The notes: generated by a model not told the origin, from the letters alone. DNA of 64,000 nucleotides from Cordia subcordata (GCA_028554755.1 JAPTOF010000021.1:3087501-3151500), one strand, 5' to 3'; numbered from the stretch's first letter, positions 47,571-58,651 are shown. Translations and numbers: made by a program.

Positions 47571-48471
47571 GAAAGACATTTTAGTCCTTGAGTTTTAGAT
47601 AAATTAAAAAAATTGTCAAAATTAATAATAACTCATTTGATTTGTTAGAAAATCTCAAAATATCCTTGAGCAACTTTTTTTGATACTTGGGCTCCATATA
47701 TTTGTTGGAAAATATTTTCTTGATTTTTTGGTGTTTGATAGCACTTGAAAATAAATAAGCAAAATTAGTCAATTAGAAAACATTTTTTGGTCAACAAAAA
47801 ACTTTAGTTAGAAATGAAAGAAAATGTATTCCGGTGGCCAAGATAATGATAACATTTTTTGCACAACAATTCTCTATCTTTTTCTTCCACTAGGCTTACC
47901 CTCCTCCCACCCACACCCCGACCCCCGCTCTAACCCCTTTTAAAAAATTAGAAAAAGTAAAAAAATTATAAATTTAATTTCAACTACTCTTTAATAAATT
48001 AGCCTAAAAATCAGTAAGAGTAATTAAATAAAATTTTAATTTTTTATTCTTTTACTTTTAATTTTTTTTTTATTTTTTAAGGGGTAGTGGTACAGGGGAT
48101 GGTAGGTCTAGTGGACGAAAAAGACAGAGAGTCACTATGCAAAGCATGTTTTAATTTTCTTGGCCCATCAAAAAATTTCAACTAAAGTTTTTCGTCGAAT
48201 GAAAATTTTTTTAGTTGACTGATTTTTCAGTGTTTATTTTCGGTGTCATCAAATACCAGGAAATCGAGAAAATATTTTTTAGCAAAACATATAGAGCCAA
48301 ATATATATATAAAAGTTGCTCAAGAGTATTTTGGAGTTTTCGAACAAATCAAATGGTGTACTACTAATTCTAACAATTTTTTATTAACTTGAGGGACTAA
48401 AAAGAGTATTTTTCATAATTGAGGGACCTATTTGAGAATTTATCCAAAATTCAAGGACTAAAATATCTTTC
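47571..48471. mobile_element. Fold-back element with arms of about 280-300 bp
   Basis: The left arm 47,571-47,850 pairs with the reverse complement of 48,165-48,471. Matching phrases include GAAAGA-A-TTTTAGTCCTTGA at the tips, 'catttgatttgtt', 'ttgagcaacttt' and 'aaaactttagtt' in the same order. About 310 bp of AT-rich sequence, with the GC-richer 'cccacccacaccccgacccccgc', separates the arms. No obvious target duplication. The arm length suggests a fold-back or Mutator-like non-autonomous element. Confidence 0.7.
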
Positions 48472-48699
48472 TCCCTTTATCTAATTGACATCACAAGGAT
48501 TTTTTTTTTTCATTTTTGGCCTCTTTTTTACATTCTCGTTCTAAAGTGGCCCCATTTTCAAATCGTTTTCAAAAATGGGCCTTTTGAACTCTAGAAGTCC
48601 AAAATCGGACATTGAGAGTCTGATTCTACACGACCTCTTTCAAATTTTTCCAATTCTCAGAGTACGAATCGAATTTTTAGAATCTGTCAACAAACTATG

Positions 48700-48790
48700 A
48701 CATAATGCATAGCATTGCGTAGTTGTTAAAATGATTCATGTATTGGAAGGGAGGTCACTGGTTTGAAATCTAGATTTTGGGTTTTTTAAT
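48700..48790 (+). mobile_element. tRNA-like SINE head, truncated (possible)
   Basis: 'gcgtagttgttaaaatg' resembles a pol III A box and 'ctggtttgaaatct', about 35 bp later, a B box. The spacing fits a tRNA-derived SINE, but no tail or target duplication could be defined. Confidence 0.3.
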
Positions 48791-48830
48791 GCTTTTTTTT
48801 CCTCGACTTGGAATTTGGATTTCTTAATGC

Positions 48831-49035
48831 TTTTTTTTCTCTCAGCCTAGTTGGTGCTATTTGTGGAACAAAGAAAAAAAATAAAAGAATAATTAAGCAG
48901 CATTTAATTCCTCAGATAAAAAAGTATAATTAACCTTTTTTTTCCTCTCAGCCTAGTTGGTGCTATTTGTGGAACAAAAAAAATAAAGGAATAATTAACC
49001 AACATTTAATTTCTCAAATAAAAATGATATAATTA
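48831..49035. repeat. 2 x about 105-bp tandem repeat
   Basis: The unit starting near 'ctcagcctagttggtgctat' and 'ttgtggaacaaa' and running to 'cagcatttaattcctcag' occurs at about 48,831-48,936 and 48,937-49,035 with few differences. Confidence 0.75.
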
Positions 49036-49060
49036 ATCTTCTTTAACTAGGCAGTCATCT

Positions 49061-49276
49061 CGTCCCCCAAGGAAGCTTCAGCTGTAAAAGTTGGAGACGG
49101 ACATAGCTCATGACCCGAGTTCGAATCTAATTCCTTACCCTAGGTCGAGTGTCCTTGACTTAATTCGTGCACAATACAGGAGACGTGTTGTATACCTAAG
49201 ATTTGCCAGCTGATGATTGGGTTCTACCATCTAAATTTTCTTTGTGACAAAAAAAAAATAATAATAAATAAATAGA
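49061..49276 (+). mobile_element. tRNA-derived SINE
   Basis: About 215 bp with an A-box-like 'cagctgtaaaagttgg' (near 49,079), a B box 'gagttcgaatc' (49,117-49,127) and an A-rich tail (A10 then TAATAATAAATAAATAGA). It is flanked by a near-perfect direct repeat, CAGTCATCT (49,052-49,060) and CAATCATCT (49,277-49,285). This is the classic structure of a pol III-transcribed retroposon moved by LINE machinery. Confidence 0.6.
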
Positions 49277-49855
49277 CAATCATCTATTTGAATTTTCCTT
49301 TTTTCCATTCCTACTGAGATAGAATGATTTTTTTTTTCATGTAATACATTAAACTTGCGCTTTTGGACAAAGAACGAAAATATTACAACTTTTATTCTTT
49401 ATTATGAAAATATTACAACTTTTGGATGGATTTTAAAAGTACTAGAACACTTGGAAGCTTTTCCTAAAAGCGCTTCCAACATCTTTGCAATATTTTTGCT
49501 TTGTGGCATTTTTAAAGACTTATCTCTTATCCATAGGGTGTTTATTGGGGAATCCTTACCCCCGACAAAATTTTTTTCCTCTGGGCACATATTGAAATCG
49601 TAAATAGTTCTGTTCACTTGTAGGTCCATCATTCAAGCATCAATCAACACCTTTAGTTCCTAAATACTTTAAATTTCTCTTCACTTAAGCTAAATGGGAT
49701 CCAAAACATGTGGCAGCTGAAGAAGACGTGACTATTGAAGAAGATTCGAAAGCCGCGGCTATCAAAGAAGACGTGATGTTGCACCGTTGCTACTGCCGAA
49801 GAAAACAAATCCATGCTGGTGCCCTTGTCATGCTCACTAGCTCATGTCCTTTGCG

Positions 49856-49896
49856 GCGGGGGGGGCCGGGGGGCGGGGCGGGGGGCGGGGGGGGAG
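49856..49896 (+). repeat. G-rich tract, interrupted by C
   Basis: Several G4-G9 runs in about 40 bp, paralogous to the G20 tract at 30,558. Strong quadruplex potential by pattern. Confidence 0.8.
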
Positions 49897-50907
49897 GTTG
49901 TGTTGAAAAAGAGAGGGGCGAAGTAGGTGAAAGGATTTTTTTGGTCGATTTGGGAATTGGGGGTCAATGGTCAGACTAGTCTTAAGAATTGTATTTGTTT
50001 AATTATTTTTTATTTATTTTGAAAAAAAATCGGATATCTGTATCTGAATAGATAGGGAAAGTACTATCCGAAATCCCATCCAAAAATCCAAAAAAGTTCA
50101 GATATCGAATTGGATAAATTCAAAATTCAAAAAATTGCTATTTTCCCTACCTATTCAAGTGTCGATGCGGATGTGTTCGGATACGGGTCGGATAGTGCCA
50201 CCTCTACACACGATTAATAGTCTTCCAACAACTCCTTCGGCATTGAGCAGCGAGAAAGAAGGTTTGGCAACTAGGGGAAAAAAAAAGAAAAACGAAAAAA
50301 GAAAAACATAAAGATGTTTGGTTATGGATAAACATACATTCATTTATGATAAATATTCAACTTAAAAACATAAAAAAATTAAAAAATAAAAATAATTTTA
50401 AAAATTTTAAAAATTGAGGAATTAAAAGTTTAAGAGGTTAAAAGATTAAAAACTGAAAATTTGAAAAAGTAGAAATGCAAAATAAAAGAAATTTTAAAAC
50501 TAAAAAAATTAAAATAGTAAAATCAAATAAATAAAATCATAAATAGCACTTTAAATGATAATTTTAACCAAACAACTCACAAAATAATTTTCTTTTTTAT
50601 GCAACAATAATTTTTAATCTTTTTACCAAACAATAAAATATCTTTAATTAACAACATATTAGATTCAACACTTCTTGAATACAACAACAACATATAGTAA
50701 CAAACAAATTATTTTTCTTAAAAGAAAAGAAAATTAGCAACCAAAAACCATGCTTTTGTCTCCAACCCCCCTCTCTGCAGGTGCATTTTAGCCTTCCGCT
50801 ATCGTGGGCCCTTCTTCTTCTTCTTCTTCTTCTTCTTCGTCCTCTTCTCTTCTCCTCCCCCTTCTCTCTCTCTTTCCCCTTCCCATGGCAGGTAGAAAGC
50901 ATAGTAA

Positions 50908-51135
50908 GGGCCTATTTGTATTGGGTTTTTTTTAGGAAAAAGTAATTTTTTTCCAAAAAAAGTTACATTAAATTTGCAATAACTATTTGATTTAGCTTCC
51001 AAAAAAAACTAAAATTCTGAAAAAAGCTCAAATACAGCTTTCTTAGAAGCCAAAATTTTCAGCTTATAAAAAAATGCTGTTTTTCAAAAGCTATTAAAAA
51101 AAAGCCTTTTGAAATAGCCCAATCCAAACGAGCCC
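50908..51135. mobile_element. Harbinger-like MITE with verified empty site
   Basis: 228 bp, GGGCCTATTTGTATTGGG ... CCCAATCCAAACGAGCCC, flanked by TAA on both sides (50,905-50,907 and 51,136-51,138). Block A copy 1 has a single TAA (31,529-31,531) at the same place between 'agcatag' and 'atgctctcgag'. This defines the ends and the TSD of the family (TAA, PIF/Harbinger type) and dates the insertion after the block duplication. Confidence 0.92.
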
Positions 51136-51288
51136 TAAATGCTCTCGAGTTAGATCCAGAATAGCTTCTAAACTTATAGATCCAAGGCTGAATTTGGAGA
51201 GCCGGTTGAAGTGCTGATTAGGTCTAAAGCCAAAAAAGTTTAGAGTCCTCTAAGGATTCAAGTTCTACCTCGATTAGCATACCAAAGA

Positions 51289-51770
51289 TGAAAGCTCTTA
51301 ATGCGTGATGATTCCAATTGAGTAATTGAATCAATATCCCTAAGGGCTCAATGGAGAGAATAAGCCCTGAACAGAATATTGAAGCAGAAGAAAATAGAGA
51401 GAGAAAGAAGATCAGAGTGATTAGAGAGGAAAATCAGATTCTCATTGCTTAGTTAATTGGATTACAAAGCTTATTCCTATTTATATACAACTAATGACAT
51501 GAGTTGAGTTAGTTATTAACTAACTCAACTAATTTCCCTAGCAACTTGAAATGCTTTTATTTATTTTTTTGCATGGCAAGTAAGTGTGTTTGTATTACTA
51601 TATACAAAAAGTACAATTGTACAAAACATTTACAAAGGAACAAGCAAGGTCAACTTGGCTAATCAAAACATATTTTCAAGCTTTCACATATCTCCTATTA
51701 CGATATTTGATCTGATGAAAGGGAAATGCTTTTATTTATATTCCTATGTCTACTTATTATGCACATAACA
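51289..51770 (-). repeat. LTR inside repeat block A (copy 2)
   Basis: 482 bp, equal in length and collinear with 31,683-32,164, with the same PBS-like and polypurine flanks. Confidence 0.5.
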
Positions 51771-51868
51771 ATACTTCTCTCCCTAAAGATCCTTGTCCCA
51801 AGGATCATTTTAGTACCCACTTATCGACGGCTAGCATAATCAAGTCAGCCAATTTCTTATAGCGATTT

Positions 51869-52605
51869 TTTCTGTGATTTTTTCCTGTTAATTTAGTTAA
51901 TAGAGTTTCTTTTTTTTAATTTAGTTTAATCTAAAATTTTCCTTTCTTATATTAGTTAATTTAGTTAGTTCGGATTTTCAATTTTAGTTTAGAATTTAGT
52001 TTTCTTTCTTTTCAATACCTAACACTAACCTCGAATCCTCGTGGTTCGACCCTCGAGTTGCCATTTGTTTAACGAAGAGGAGTAATTTATGATATGGTCA
52101 TTTCTTGTTTTAATTGTTATTTTTTGACCACAACGGTTACAGTCGAAATGCAAATAATCCCTAGACCAACCCCTTTATACATTATCAAGTTTGAAGAGTT
52201 TGCCAACAACCCTTTATCGAAGGAGGTCATTAAGGAACTAGTGCTAATGGACTCTGACATTGATGTTTATGATTTGTGTGTGTTTGTACATAGTGTTTTC
52301 ATGCACTTCTTAGGATGTGTTTGAGTTTAATTATATGCTTAGTGTTACATTTGTGCACAATTAGTCATATATGCGTATATCATGTTGAAGTGCATAAATG
52401 CTTCACTAAGTGTCTTATTTCGTGTTCTAGGCATGTTTTGGGAAAAGGAATTGACCTTAATTGAAGATGCATAGGCCATGGGACAAAGCTTAGAGGTGAT
52501 TTGAAGGTTGAAAGATGAAGAAAAGATGCTTTGGAGGCCACTGGTTGAGCACGAAGACAAACCAATTAAGCAAATAGCGAAACCGGCAAGATTTGAAGTC
52601 ATTTG
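51869..52605 (+). repeat. Retroelement LTR/UTR fragment, left of the plastid insert
   Basis: Contains 'cctcgtggttcgaccctcgagttgcc', a phrase shared in inverted orientation with 63,020-63,060 and typical of Athila-like LTR regions. Its last 46 bp ('accaattaagcaaatag' ... 'tttgaagtcatttg') recur at 59,138-59,183 on the far side of the inserted block. No gene. Confidence 0.55.
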
Positions 52606-52664
52606 ATAGAATTCAACTGAAAATGCATGTGATAACTCAGAATAAAGTTTGATTTAAAAAGTTA

Positions 52665-53195
52665 TTATTGACGAGCTACAACAATTGTACCTATTAAAGC
52701 AATTAGAAGAATTATTGAAATGAATTCAAATGGAAGAAAAAAATCTGTTGATAAATGAATTCCAATTTGTTGACTATTACTTATCAAATCTTGCTCTATA
52801 ATCTGGTTTGATTTTGTAGTCCAAATAATCCCTTATCATGACGTATCTAGAATAGTAGCAATTAGTGAAAGAAAAAGACTTATACAAGCCATCGAAGTAA
52901 CTCCATCCCCAACGGTCCAAAGATGAAAATCTTTATAATATTTCGAACCATTCATGAACATCACAACAAGAATGATTAAAACATTTATAGCTCCTACGTA
53001 AATAAGGAGCTGCACAACAACTACAAAATAGGAGTTCGATAGAATATAGAACAAGGATATATAGACAAGAACCAACCTCAATGAAAAGGCAGAATAAATT
53101 GGATTGGGAAGTAATACTACTCCTAGACCTCCTAATATAAGACCCCATCCCAGAAAGACTAAAAGAAAATCATGTATTGGTCCAGGTAAATCCAT
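52665..53195 (-). pseudogene. ndhG: ndhG pseudogene (plastid NDH subunit 6)
   Basis: In plastids NdhG is a membrane subunit of the NADH dehydrogenase-like complex that returns electrons to plastoquinone. The copy is full length: [16 protein letters not shown] at the start, 176 codons, ending VARQ at 52,668. Residues 119-120 (normally Trp-Tyr after DTS) are two consecutive stops, TGA TAA (52,836-52,841). The rest stays in frame ([16 protein letters not shown], then [16 protein letters not shown]). Several hydrophobic-to-other changes have built up (for example SGL to WGL near residue 17). It has no nuclear promoter or transit peptide. Not functional. Confidence 0.93.
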
Positions 53196-53550
53196 TTATT
53201 TTATAAAAAAAATATAAATCGAAATATTTCATGTCTTTATTGACTTTACCAAGAAAAAGAAGTTACTCTTTTTTTATGATACTTTTAAATTGTTAATTGA
53301 ATCTAATTTGAATGGGTGTCGATTGATGTAGATAGAGTTATTGGACCGCTCTCATTCTTTATTCGAAAGAGTAGTTTGAAACTTTCTGTTTTGAAATCAT
53401 TACTATAAATTTAGAAATATATTTTCAATCCAAATTAAGCTACGATTCTCACCAATCAATTAAAAGTTTGTAGTGACCAAACAATTCATTCTTTTATATT
53501 CAAACTGAACCTTAGTAATTGGGAATTTTTTTGAATTTGAATCAAAATGT
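53196..53550 (-). other. Plastid ndhI-ndhG intergenic spacer
   Basis: 355 bp of AT-rich spacer between ndhI and ndhG, carried along in the plastid insert. No gene. Confidence 0.8.
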
Positions 53551-54045
53551 TTATCTATTTTTTATTTGAGGTGAATTCAAAATTGTTCGAATTGTGTAAT
53601 AGTCAAATACTGACATCGGAAACCGACCCAACGCAATTTGATTATAATTCAATTCATGACGATCATAAGTAGAAAGTTCATATTCTTCAGTCATTGATAA
53701 ACAATTTGTTGAACAATATTCAACACAATTACCACAAAATATACAGACTCCAAAATCAATACTGTAATTAAGCAATCGTTTCTTTCGAATATCCGTTTCC
53801 AATTTCCAATCAACAACGGGTAGATCTATAGGACATACACGAACACATACTTTGCAAGCAATGCATTTATCAAGTTCAAAGTGAATTCGACCTCGAAAAC
53901 ATTCTGATGCAATCATTTTTTCATAAGGGTATTGAATAGTTACTGGTAAATGATTCGCGTGGGACAAGGTAATCATGAAACCTTGACCAATGTACCTGGC
54001 TACTCATATTATTTGTTGACCATAATTCATGAACTCATTTACCAT
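53551..54045 (-). pseudogene. ndhI: ndhI pseudogene (plastid NDH 2x4Fe-4S subunit)
   Basis: NdhI is the ferredoxin-like subunit that carries two 4Fe-4S clusters in the plastid NDH complex. Both motifs are visible: [12 protein letters not shown] and [15 protein letters not shown]. The second has Ser where the family has Pro after the last-but-one Cys. The conserved start region (MVNEFMNYGQQ) is interrupted by TGA at 54,004-54,006, replacing the Arg of the conserved R-A-A-R-Y-I-G-Q-G segment (CGA to TGA). After it the frame is open to KNR at 53,554. An internal Met at 53,976 gives a 141-codon ORF, but this is a remnant. Confidence 0.93.
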
Positions 54046-54133
54046 AGAAAACATATAGTGAATATCTATAAATCAAAATTATGATTGTTTCTTTCTCTTG
54101 TTTGAGACAAGTTGTGAATATTATTGTAGCCCT

Positions 54134-56030
54134 TTACAGTGAAAGAAGTTGGGATGAAGTTGTTAATAATAGATTATCTAAAGAAATACGTAAAAGAAAT
54201 TTCCATCCAAGATTTAATAGTTGGTCCATTCTCAGCCTCGGTAAAGTCCACCTTGTCGCAATAGGAATGAACAAGAACAAATAAGTTTTAGCTATTGTCA
54301 TAAAGATACCGATTATTGTTTCAAAGACTTTACCCGCTTTATTTATGTCAAAAAGTTCAGGAACTAATATATATGGAATAGAAAAATTCCAACCCCCCAA
54401 GTAAAGAACTATTACAAATAATGAAGAAAATAGTAGATTCAGATATGAAGCAACATAAAATAAACCAAATTTGAGACCGGAATATTCAGTTTGATAACCT
54501 GCTACTAATTCTTCTTCTGCTTTTGGTAAATCAAACGGCAATCTCTCACACTCGGCTAGAGAAGAAATTAGAAAAATGATAAACCCTATAGGTTGACGCC
54601 ACAAATTCCACCCCTAAAAACCATATTTTGACCGTGCTTCAACTATATCAACTGTACTTAAACTGTTAGATAATTATAGTCGATGATAACATCACTGCTG
54701 CCATCGCTATTTCAGAACCGTACATGAGACTTTCACTTCATATGGCTCCTCAGAGGTCACAAATAAATTTAAGGACCCTTTGCTATTATTTAATCTTGAT
54801 ATTTGGTAGGATAGATAGAATCAAAATCCATCCTAAGGTTCTGAATTAGACCAATGGAATTATGTCTGCTATATTTATAATTCTAATAAAAAAACTGTTC
54901 CTGAATTGATCTTATCCTTTAAGAATTTTGATTTTTCTTTGTTGATTAATAACTTATTCCTTGAATAAAATACTTTTTGTAGCAATATCACATAGATATT
55001 TCAGCCTATCATTTTCCATTCCGAAAAAGAATTAGATACAATATTAGTTCATGAATAATGAGAAAAATTCTCTCTCTCTAAATCAAATATGTATCTAGGA
55101 AAGAAAGAAAAAAAAAAGATCTCTTTTTTTTTATTATATTCTTTATATTTTATTTCGTTCCTATTCTCCTTTCTCAGAAAAAGGGGCTTTAACCAAAGTA
55201 AAAGATTACTTTGTTCTTGATAATTATTTACTTAATCAGTGGATAGGAGCATACCCTGGATCGGATTGTAGGGAGTACTTCTTGATCATTTCTACTAACT
55301 TAAAGTCCCAATTCAAATTCCTTGTCCGTACAGAAATATCCTATTGGATAATTTCCATAATCTCCATTACTAATCCTTTGTGTATCTTGGTCTTCCTAAC
55401 CATCCACTCAATTTTGCTCAACCTCTCGTTAGAGTCATATACCTATGGTAACGGATAGTAAAAACTCCATACGGTTGACCTTTTGAACCCGCTTCAAGTC
55501 ACAATGATTAATCAACCACTCTTTGGATAAACCATCTCTACTGTTTACTTTCACTTTATTCTTGTACATAGGAAATGAGACTCAATCCTTTTACTGCAAA
55601 TTTACAAGCCATTTCCTTCACTCATCTAACTATCTAGTTTAATTTATCAACCTAAATGATGAATAAAAGGGAAATTTTTATGTCTCACCGAATCACATGT
55701 AGAGATATTGATAACACACATAGAGTTAATGGTATTTCATAACTAATTGATTGAGCAACAGCTTGTAAACCACCTAAAAAGGAATATTTATTGTTTGACC
55801 CATATCCTGACATAAGAAGTCCAACAGGAGTAATACTTGAAACGTCGATCCATAAAAAAACACCAATATTAAGATCGGCTAGAACAAGGTGATAGCCAAA
55901 AGGAATTACTGAATAACTTAGTAAAATTGATATGACTACTATGGATAGTCCAATACTGAATAAATGAGTATCCCTTCTAGATGGAAAAAGATTCTCTTTG
56001 AAAAGTAGTTTTGTACCATCTGCTAGGGCT
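54134..56030 (-). pseudogene. ndhA: ndhA pseudogene, 5'-truncated, with group II intron
   Basis: NdhA is the membrane subunit next to the quinone site of the plastid NDH complex. Exon 2 (54,134-54,672) includes [32 protein letters not shown] and the C-terminus [15 protein letters not shown] at 54,614-54,616 replaces the first Trp in G-F-W-G-W-N-L-W. The intron (about 54,673-55,698) has the usual length of about 1 kb; its 5' end reads ATGTG where GUGYG is expected. Exon 1 (55,699-56,030) keeps only [20 protein letters not shown] through [16 protein letters not shown] to CVLSISL. About 73 N-terminal codons are missing because the plastid homology ends at 56,030. Confidence 0.92.
54673..55698 (-). 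other. ndhA group II intron
   Basis: About 1,026 bp of plastid intron between the two ndhA exons, retained in the DNA. This shows that the transfer was of DNA and not of spliced RNA. Contains A/T-rich stem-loop sequence; no ORF expected or seen. Confidence 0.8.
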
Positions 56031-56480
56031 TATCATAATTCAATGCCAAGATGGCCATTAAACCTTGCGTATTGATTGATATGATTGATATAATTTCTCC
56101 AAAGTTGTGGTGATTATATTTTTTAATTTTTAATTTTATTTTTATTAAATTCAAATTTATTAACTTTATTTTTATTTTTAATTATTATATTTTATTATCT
56201 TATTTATATTTTAATTATAATTATAATTCAAAAAATATTAATGACAAAAATAATGAGGATACTTTTGCCAAAATAATTGTTAAAACTTCTTTCTTCAAAT
56301 TGCAAACAGAGAATTAAGAAATTTTAGCTTCTCTGTTTAGGTCTAAAACTCCAATGGCTTTGAGTTTGAACTACATTTCAAGATGGAAAACCAAACATCT
56401 TTTTTTTCCTCAAAAAGGACTTTTCAATAAAGGTCAGTTTGACTCGTCAAAACAGAAGCCAAACTGGCCCTAAGCCTAAA
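55806..56480. repeat. Duplicated NUPT-junction segment, copy 1
   Basis: Spans the last 225 bp of ndhA exon 1 homology, the plastid/nuclear junction and about 450 bp of nuclear sequence. Collinear with 58,426-59,120. The nuclear part starts with LecRK-flank words ('atcataattcaatgccaagatggcc', 'attaaaccttgcgtatt'). Confidence 0.85.
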
Positions 56481-56574
56481 TGAACACTTATTTGGATTAC
56501 TTGAAGAGTGTGGTCCTCAGTTCAAATTCATAAAGATAGAGGTTAATTTGGGATAGGGTTTTTAAAAAAACAAA

Positions 56575-56660
56575 ACTGAAGACTTGCCTTCTCCAAAGTC
56601 ATGGTGATGATCATAATTCGACGGCAAGATGGCCACTAGAGGACCCGCCTGAAAAAAGAA
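56575..56660. repeat. LecRK 5' flank remnant without a gene
   Basis: 'gaagacttgccttctccaaagtcatggtgatgatcataattc' followed by 'aagatggccactag' and 'aggacccgcc' matches the LecRK upstream unit. No LecRK coding sequence lies on its downstream side. Confidence 0.65.
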
Positions 56661-56777
56661 GTCCCGCTCCTATTAACGTAGGAACCGAGAGAGGGGGTGG
56701 GGGGAAAAAAAGAAAATTTCGCAAAAGAAAGATATATAAAGATGTTTTTGCAAGAGAAAGACATATAAAGATGTTCA

Positions 56778-57669
56778 AACCCTGTTCAGTAACAGTGTTT
56801 TAAGTAGTGTTTATTGTTTTGATCAAGTTAAAACATTACTTTATTTTATTTTGATTGTTCCGATAAGATAGTGTTTTAACTAATGTTTTTATTCAAAATA
56901 ATGTTTGAAGTAATGTTTGTAAAACATTAATATTAATTATTAGTAATACTACTTTATTCCATTTTGATTATTTAAGATAGTATTTTAAGTAGTGTTCTTA
57001 TTCAAAATAGTGTTTGAAGTAATGTTGTGAAACATTAATATGATTAGAGTTTCAAGGTAGAGTTCACTGTTTCTTTTTTTTTTTTTTTTTTTTTTATGGT
57101 AATACTACTCTCTCGTCAATATCTTTTCGACAATTATACCTCTATCCAATCTCTTTGTACATTTTCATGTTTTCTTTCACAAAAATAAGTACAAAATAAC
57201 ACAAAAATTAATTTGAAATTCTACCCAGATAAAAATATATTAAAAAAGTATAGGTCTTATTCGTCCATTTATTATTTTTCTTTGAAATTATAAATTCTCA
57301 ATCAACAAGAAATATTTCTATAATAAAAAATATTTGTTTATAATATCAATAAAATTAATTTATCAAAAAAGTAATTTTATTATGTTTTATGCTTTACTAA
57401 TAGAATATCATTTTAAGAAACATATATTTAATTATAAAATAAATTATCTTAATTATTTCAATAATAATAGTAATCATAACAATAATAACATGATATCAAT
57501 ATCTTTTTTGGTCATTTTGCATTCATCAGTTAACTTAACAACTAGTTTTATCAAACACAACTAAAACGACCCGCTAGTGAAACAGCTATATGCTAACCAC
57601 TAAAGCATAATAGCTACCCGTTAGTCAAACTACTATCCATTATCTAATCTACTAATTGCACCGAACAGG
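56778..57669. mobile_element. Inverted-end AT-rich element, paralogous to 7060-7780
   Basis: It begins 'ccctgttcagtaacag' and ends 'caccgaacagg', imperfect inverted ends. The interior shares several hundred bases with 7060-7780. No coding capacity; short ORFs are A/T-rich artefacts. Confidence 0.45.
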
Positions 57670-57719
57670 TTATGAAAAAGACAATGCTCCAAATAGCCTG
57701 AAACGAAATTTTGAAACAT

Positions 57720-58110
57720 CACTTATGTTATTTTATTTTGAACTGCATTTTATAAACATATATTCGTTTATAATCAAAGATTAAACTTAAAGATTTTAAA
57801 AACTTAAAAACATAAAAAGAATTTTAAAAATTAAAAATTGAAATTTTAACGTTTGAGAGATTAAAAGATTAAAAATTAAAAAATTTGAAAAATATAAAAA
57901 TAATAAAAAAATATAAAATATTAAAAATAAATAAATAATATCATAAATAACATTTTTAACAATAACCAAACAAATCATAAAGTACTTTGTTTATCCAATA
58001 GTAAACTTTTTTAATTTTTTATCAAATAGTAAAACATCTTTGCTCAATAATACATTTGAATTTACCAATTTTTGAAATATCAACAGTAGATAGCAATGCA
58101 ATGCCAAATT
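57720..58110. repeat. A-rich dispersed repeat, fourth copy
   Basis: Same family as 30,955-31,320, 45,225-45,720 and 50,310-50,705. Confidence 0.5.
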
Positions 58111-58425
58111 GGCCTTAACTAGAAATTTCCATGGAACGTTGACATTTTCTTCTGTGCATGAGGGGCGAGGAAATGTTCGTCACTTGCTTCTGCTTCTTAG
58201 TACCTTCCAGAATCATCAAAACCTAAAGCTCAAATAAAATAGATAATATAAATAACAAAAGTAATATAATCAAACTAGTATTCACAATATCACATTTACA
58301 GAAAGGCTAACAAATATGTAGATCGAATCACTAATTATGGACTCCCGTTTCCTTTTGGAAGTCATCATATTGTTTATCTTCCAAATCCACTAAGAGTTTG
58401 ATGGGCGAAGAAGTTAGAGGGATTT

Positions 58426-58651
58426 CCTGACATAAGAAGTCCAACAGGAGCAATACTTGAAATGGCGATCCATAAAAAAGCACCAATACTAAGATCGGCT
58501 AGAACAAGGTGATAGCCAATAGGAATTACTGAATAACTTAGTAAAATTGGTATGATTACTATGGACGATCCGATACTGAATAAATGAGCATCCCCTCTAA
58601 ATGGAAAAAGATTCTTTTTGAAAAGTAGTTTTGTACCATCTGCCAAGGCTT
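58426..58651 (-). pseudogene. ndhA: Second ndhA exon 1 fragment
   Basis: Encodes [20 protein letters not shown], then [20 protein letters not shown] and PVGLLMSG on the minus strand, and is open. It is a second copy of the end of the plastid insert, with the same right junction (at 58,651) as the first. At several sites it is closer to normal NdhA ([16 protein letters not shown]) than the long copy is ([18 protein letters not shown]). So it is not simply a late duplicate of the present long copy. Downstream of MSG the frame runs into non-plastid sequence. Confidence 0.88.

Larger units (their letters stand above)
49588..51868. repeat. Segmental repeat block A, copy 2
   Basis: Collinear with 30,278-32,265. 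It starts at 'cacatattgaaat' and ends at 'atttcttatagcgatttttt'. It differs from copy 1 by the MITE at 50,908-51,135, the longer G/C tract (49,856-49,896) and contracted CT repeats. It holds an LTR at 51,289-51,770. No real gene. Confidence 0.8.
52606..56030 (-). other. Nuclear plastid DNA insert (NUPT): ndhG-ndhI-ndhA
   Basis: About 3.4 kb in plastid gene order. On the minus strand it reads truncated ndhA exon 1, ndhA group II intron, ndhA exon 2, ndhI, spacer, ndhG and a short downstream spacer. Spacers, intron and gene lengths are those of the plastid small single-copy region. All three genes carry stops, so this is nuclear DNA and not an organelle contig. The left edge lies at about 52,605 within retroelement DNA. 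The right edge, at about 56,030, is fused to LecRK-flank-like sequence. Confidence 0.93.

Noticed and set aside
52606..56030. Possibility that this part is true plastid genome or a chimeric contig
   Set aside because: Stops in ndhG, ndhI and ndhA, truncation of ndhA, and nuclear repeats on both sides argue for a nuclear insert. A second junction copy at 58,426 supports this.
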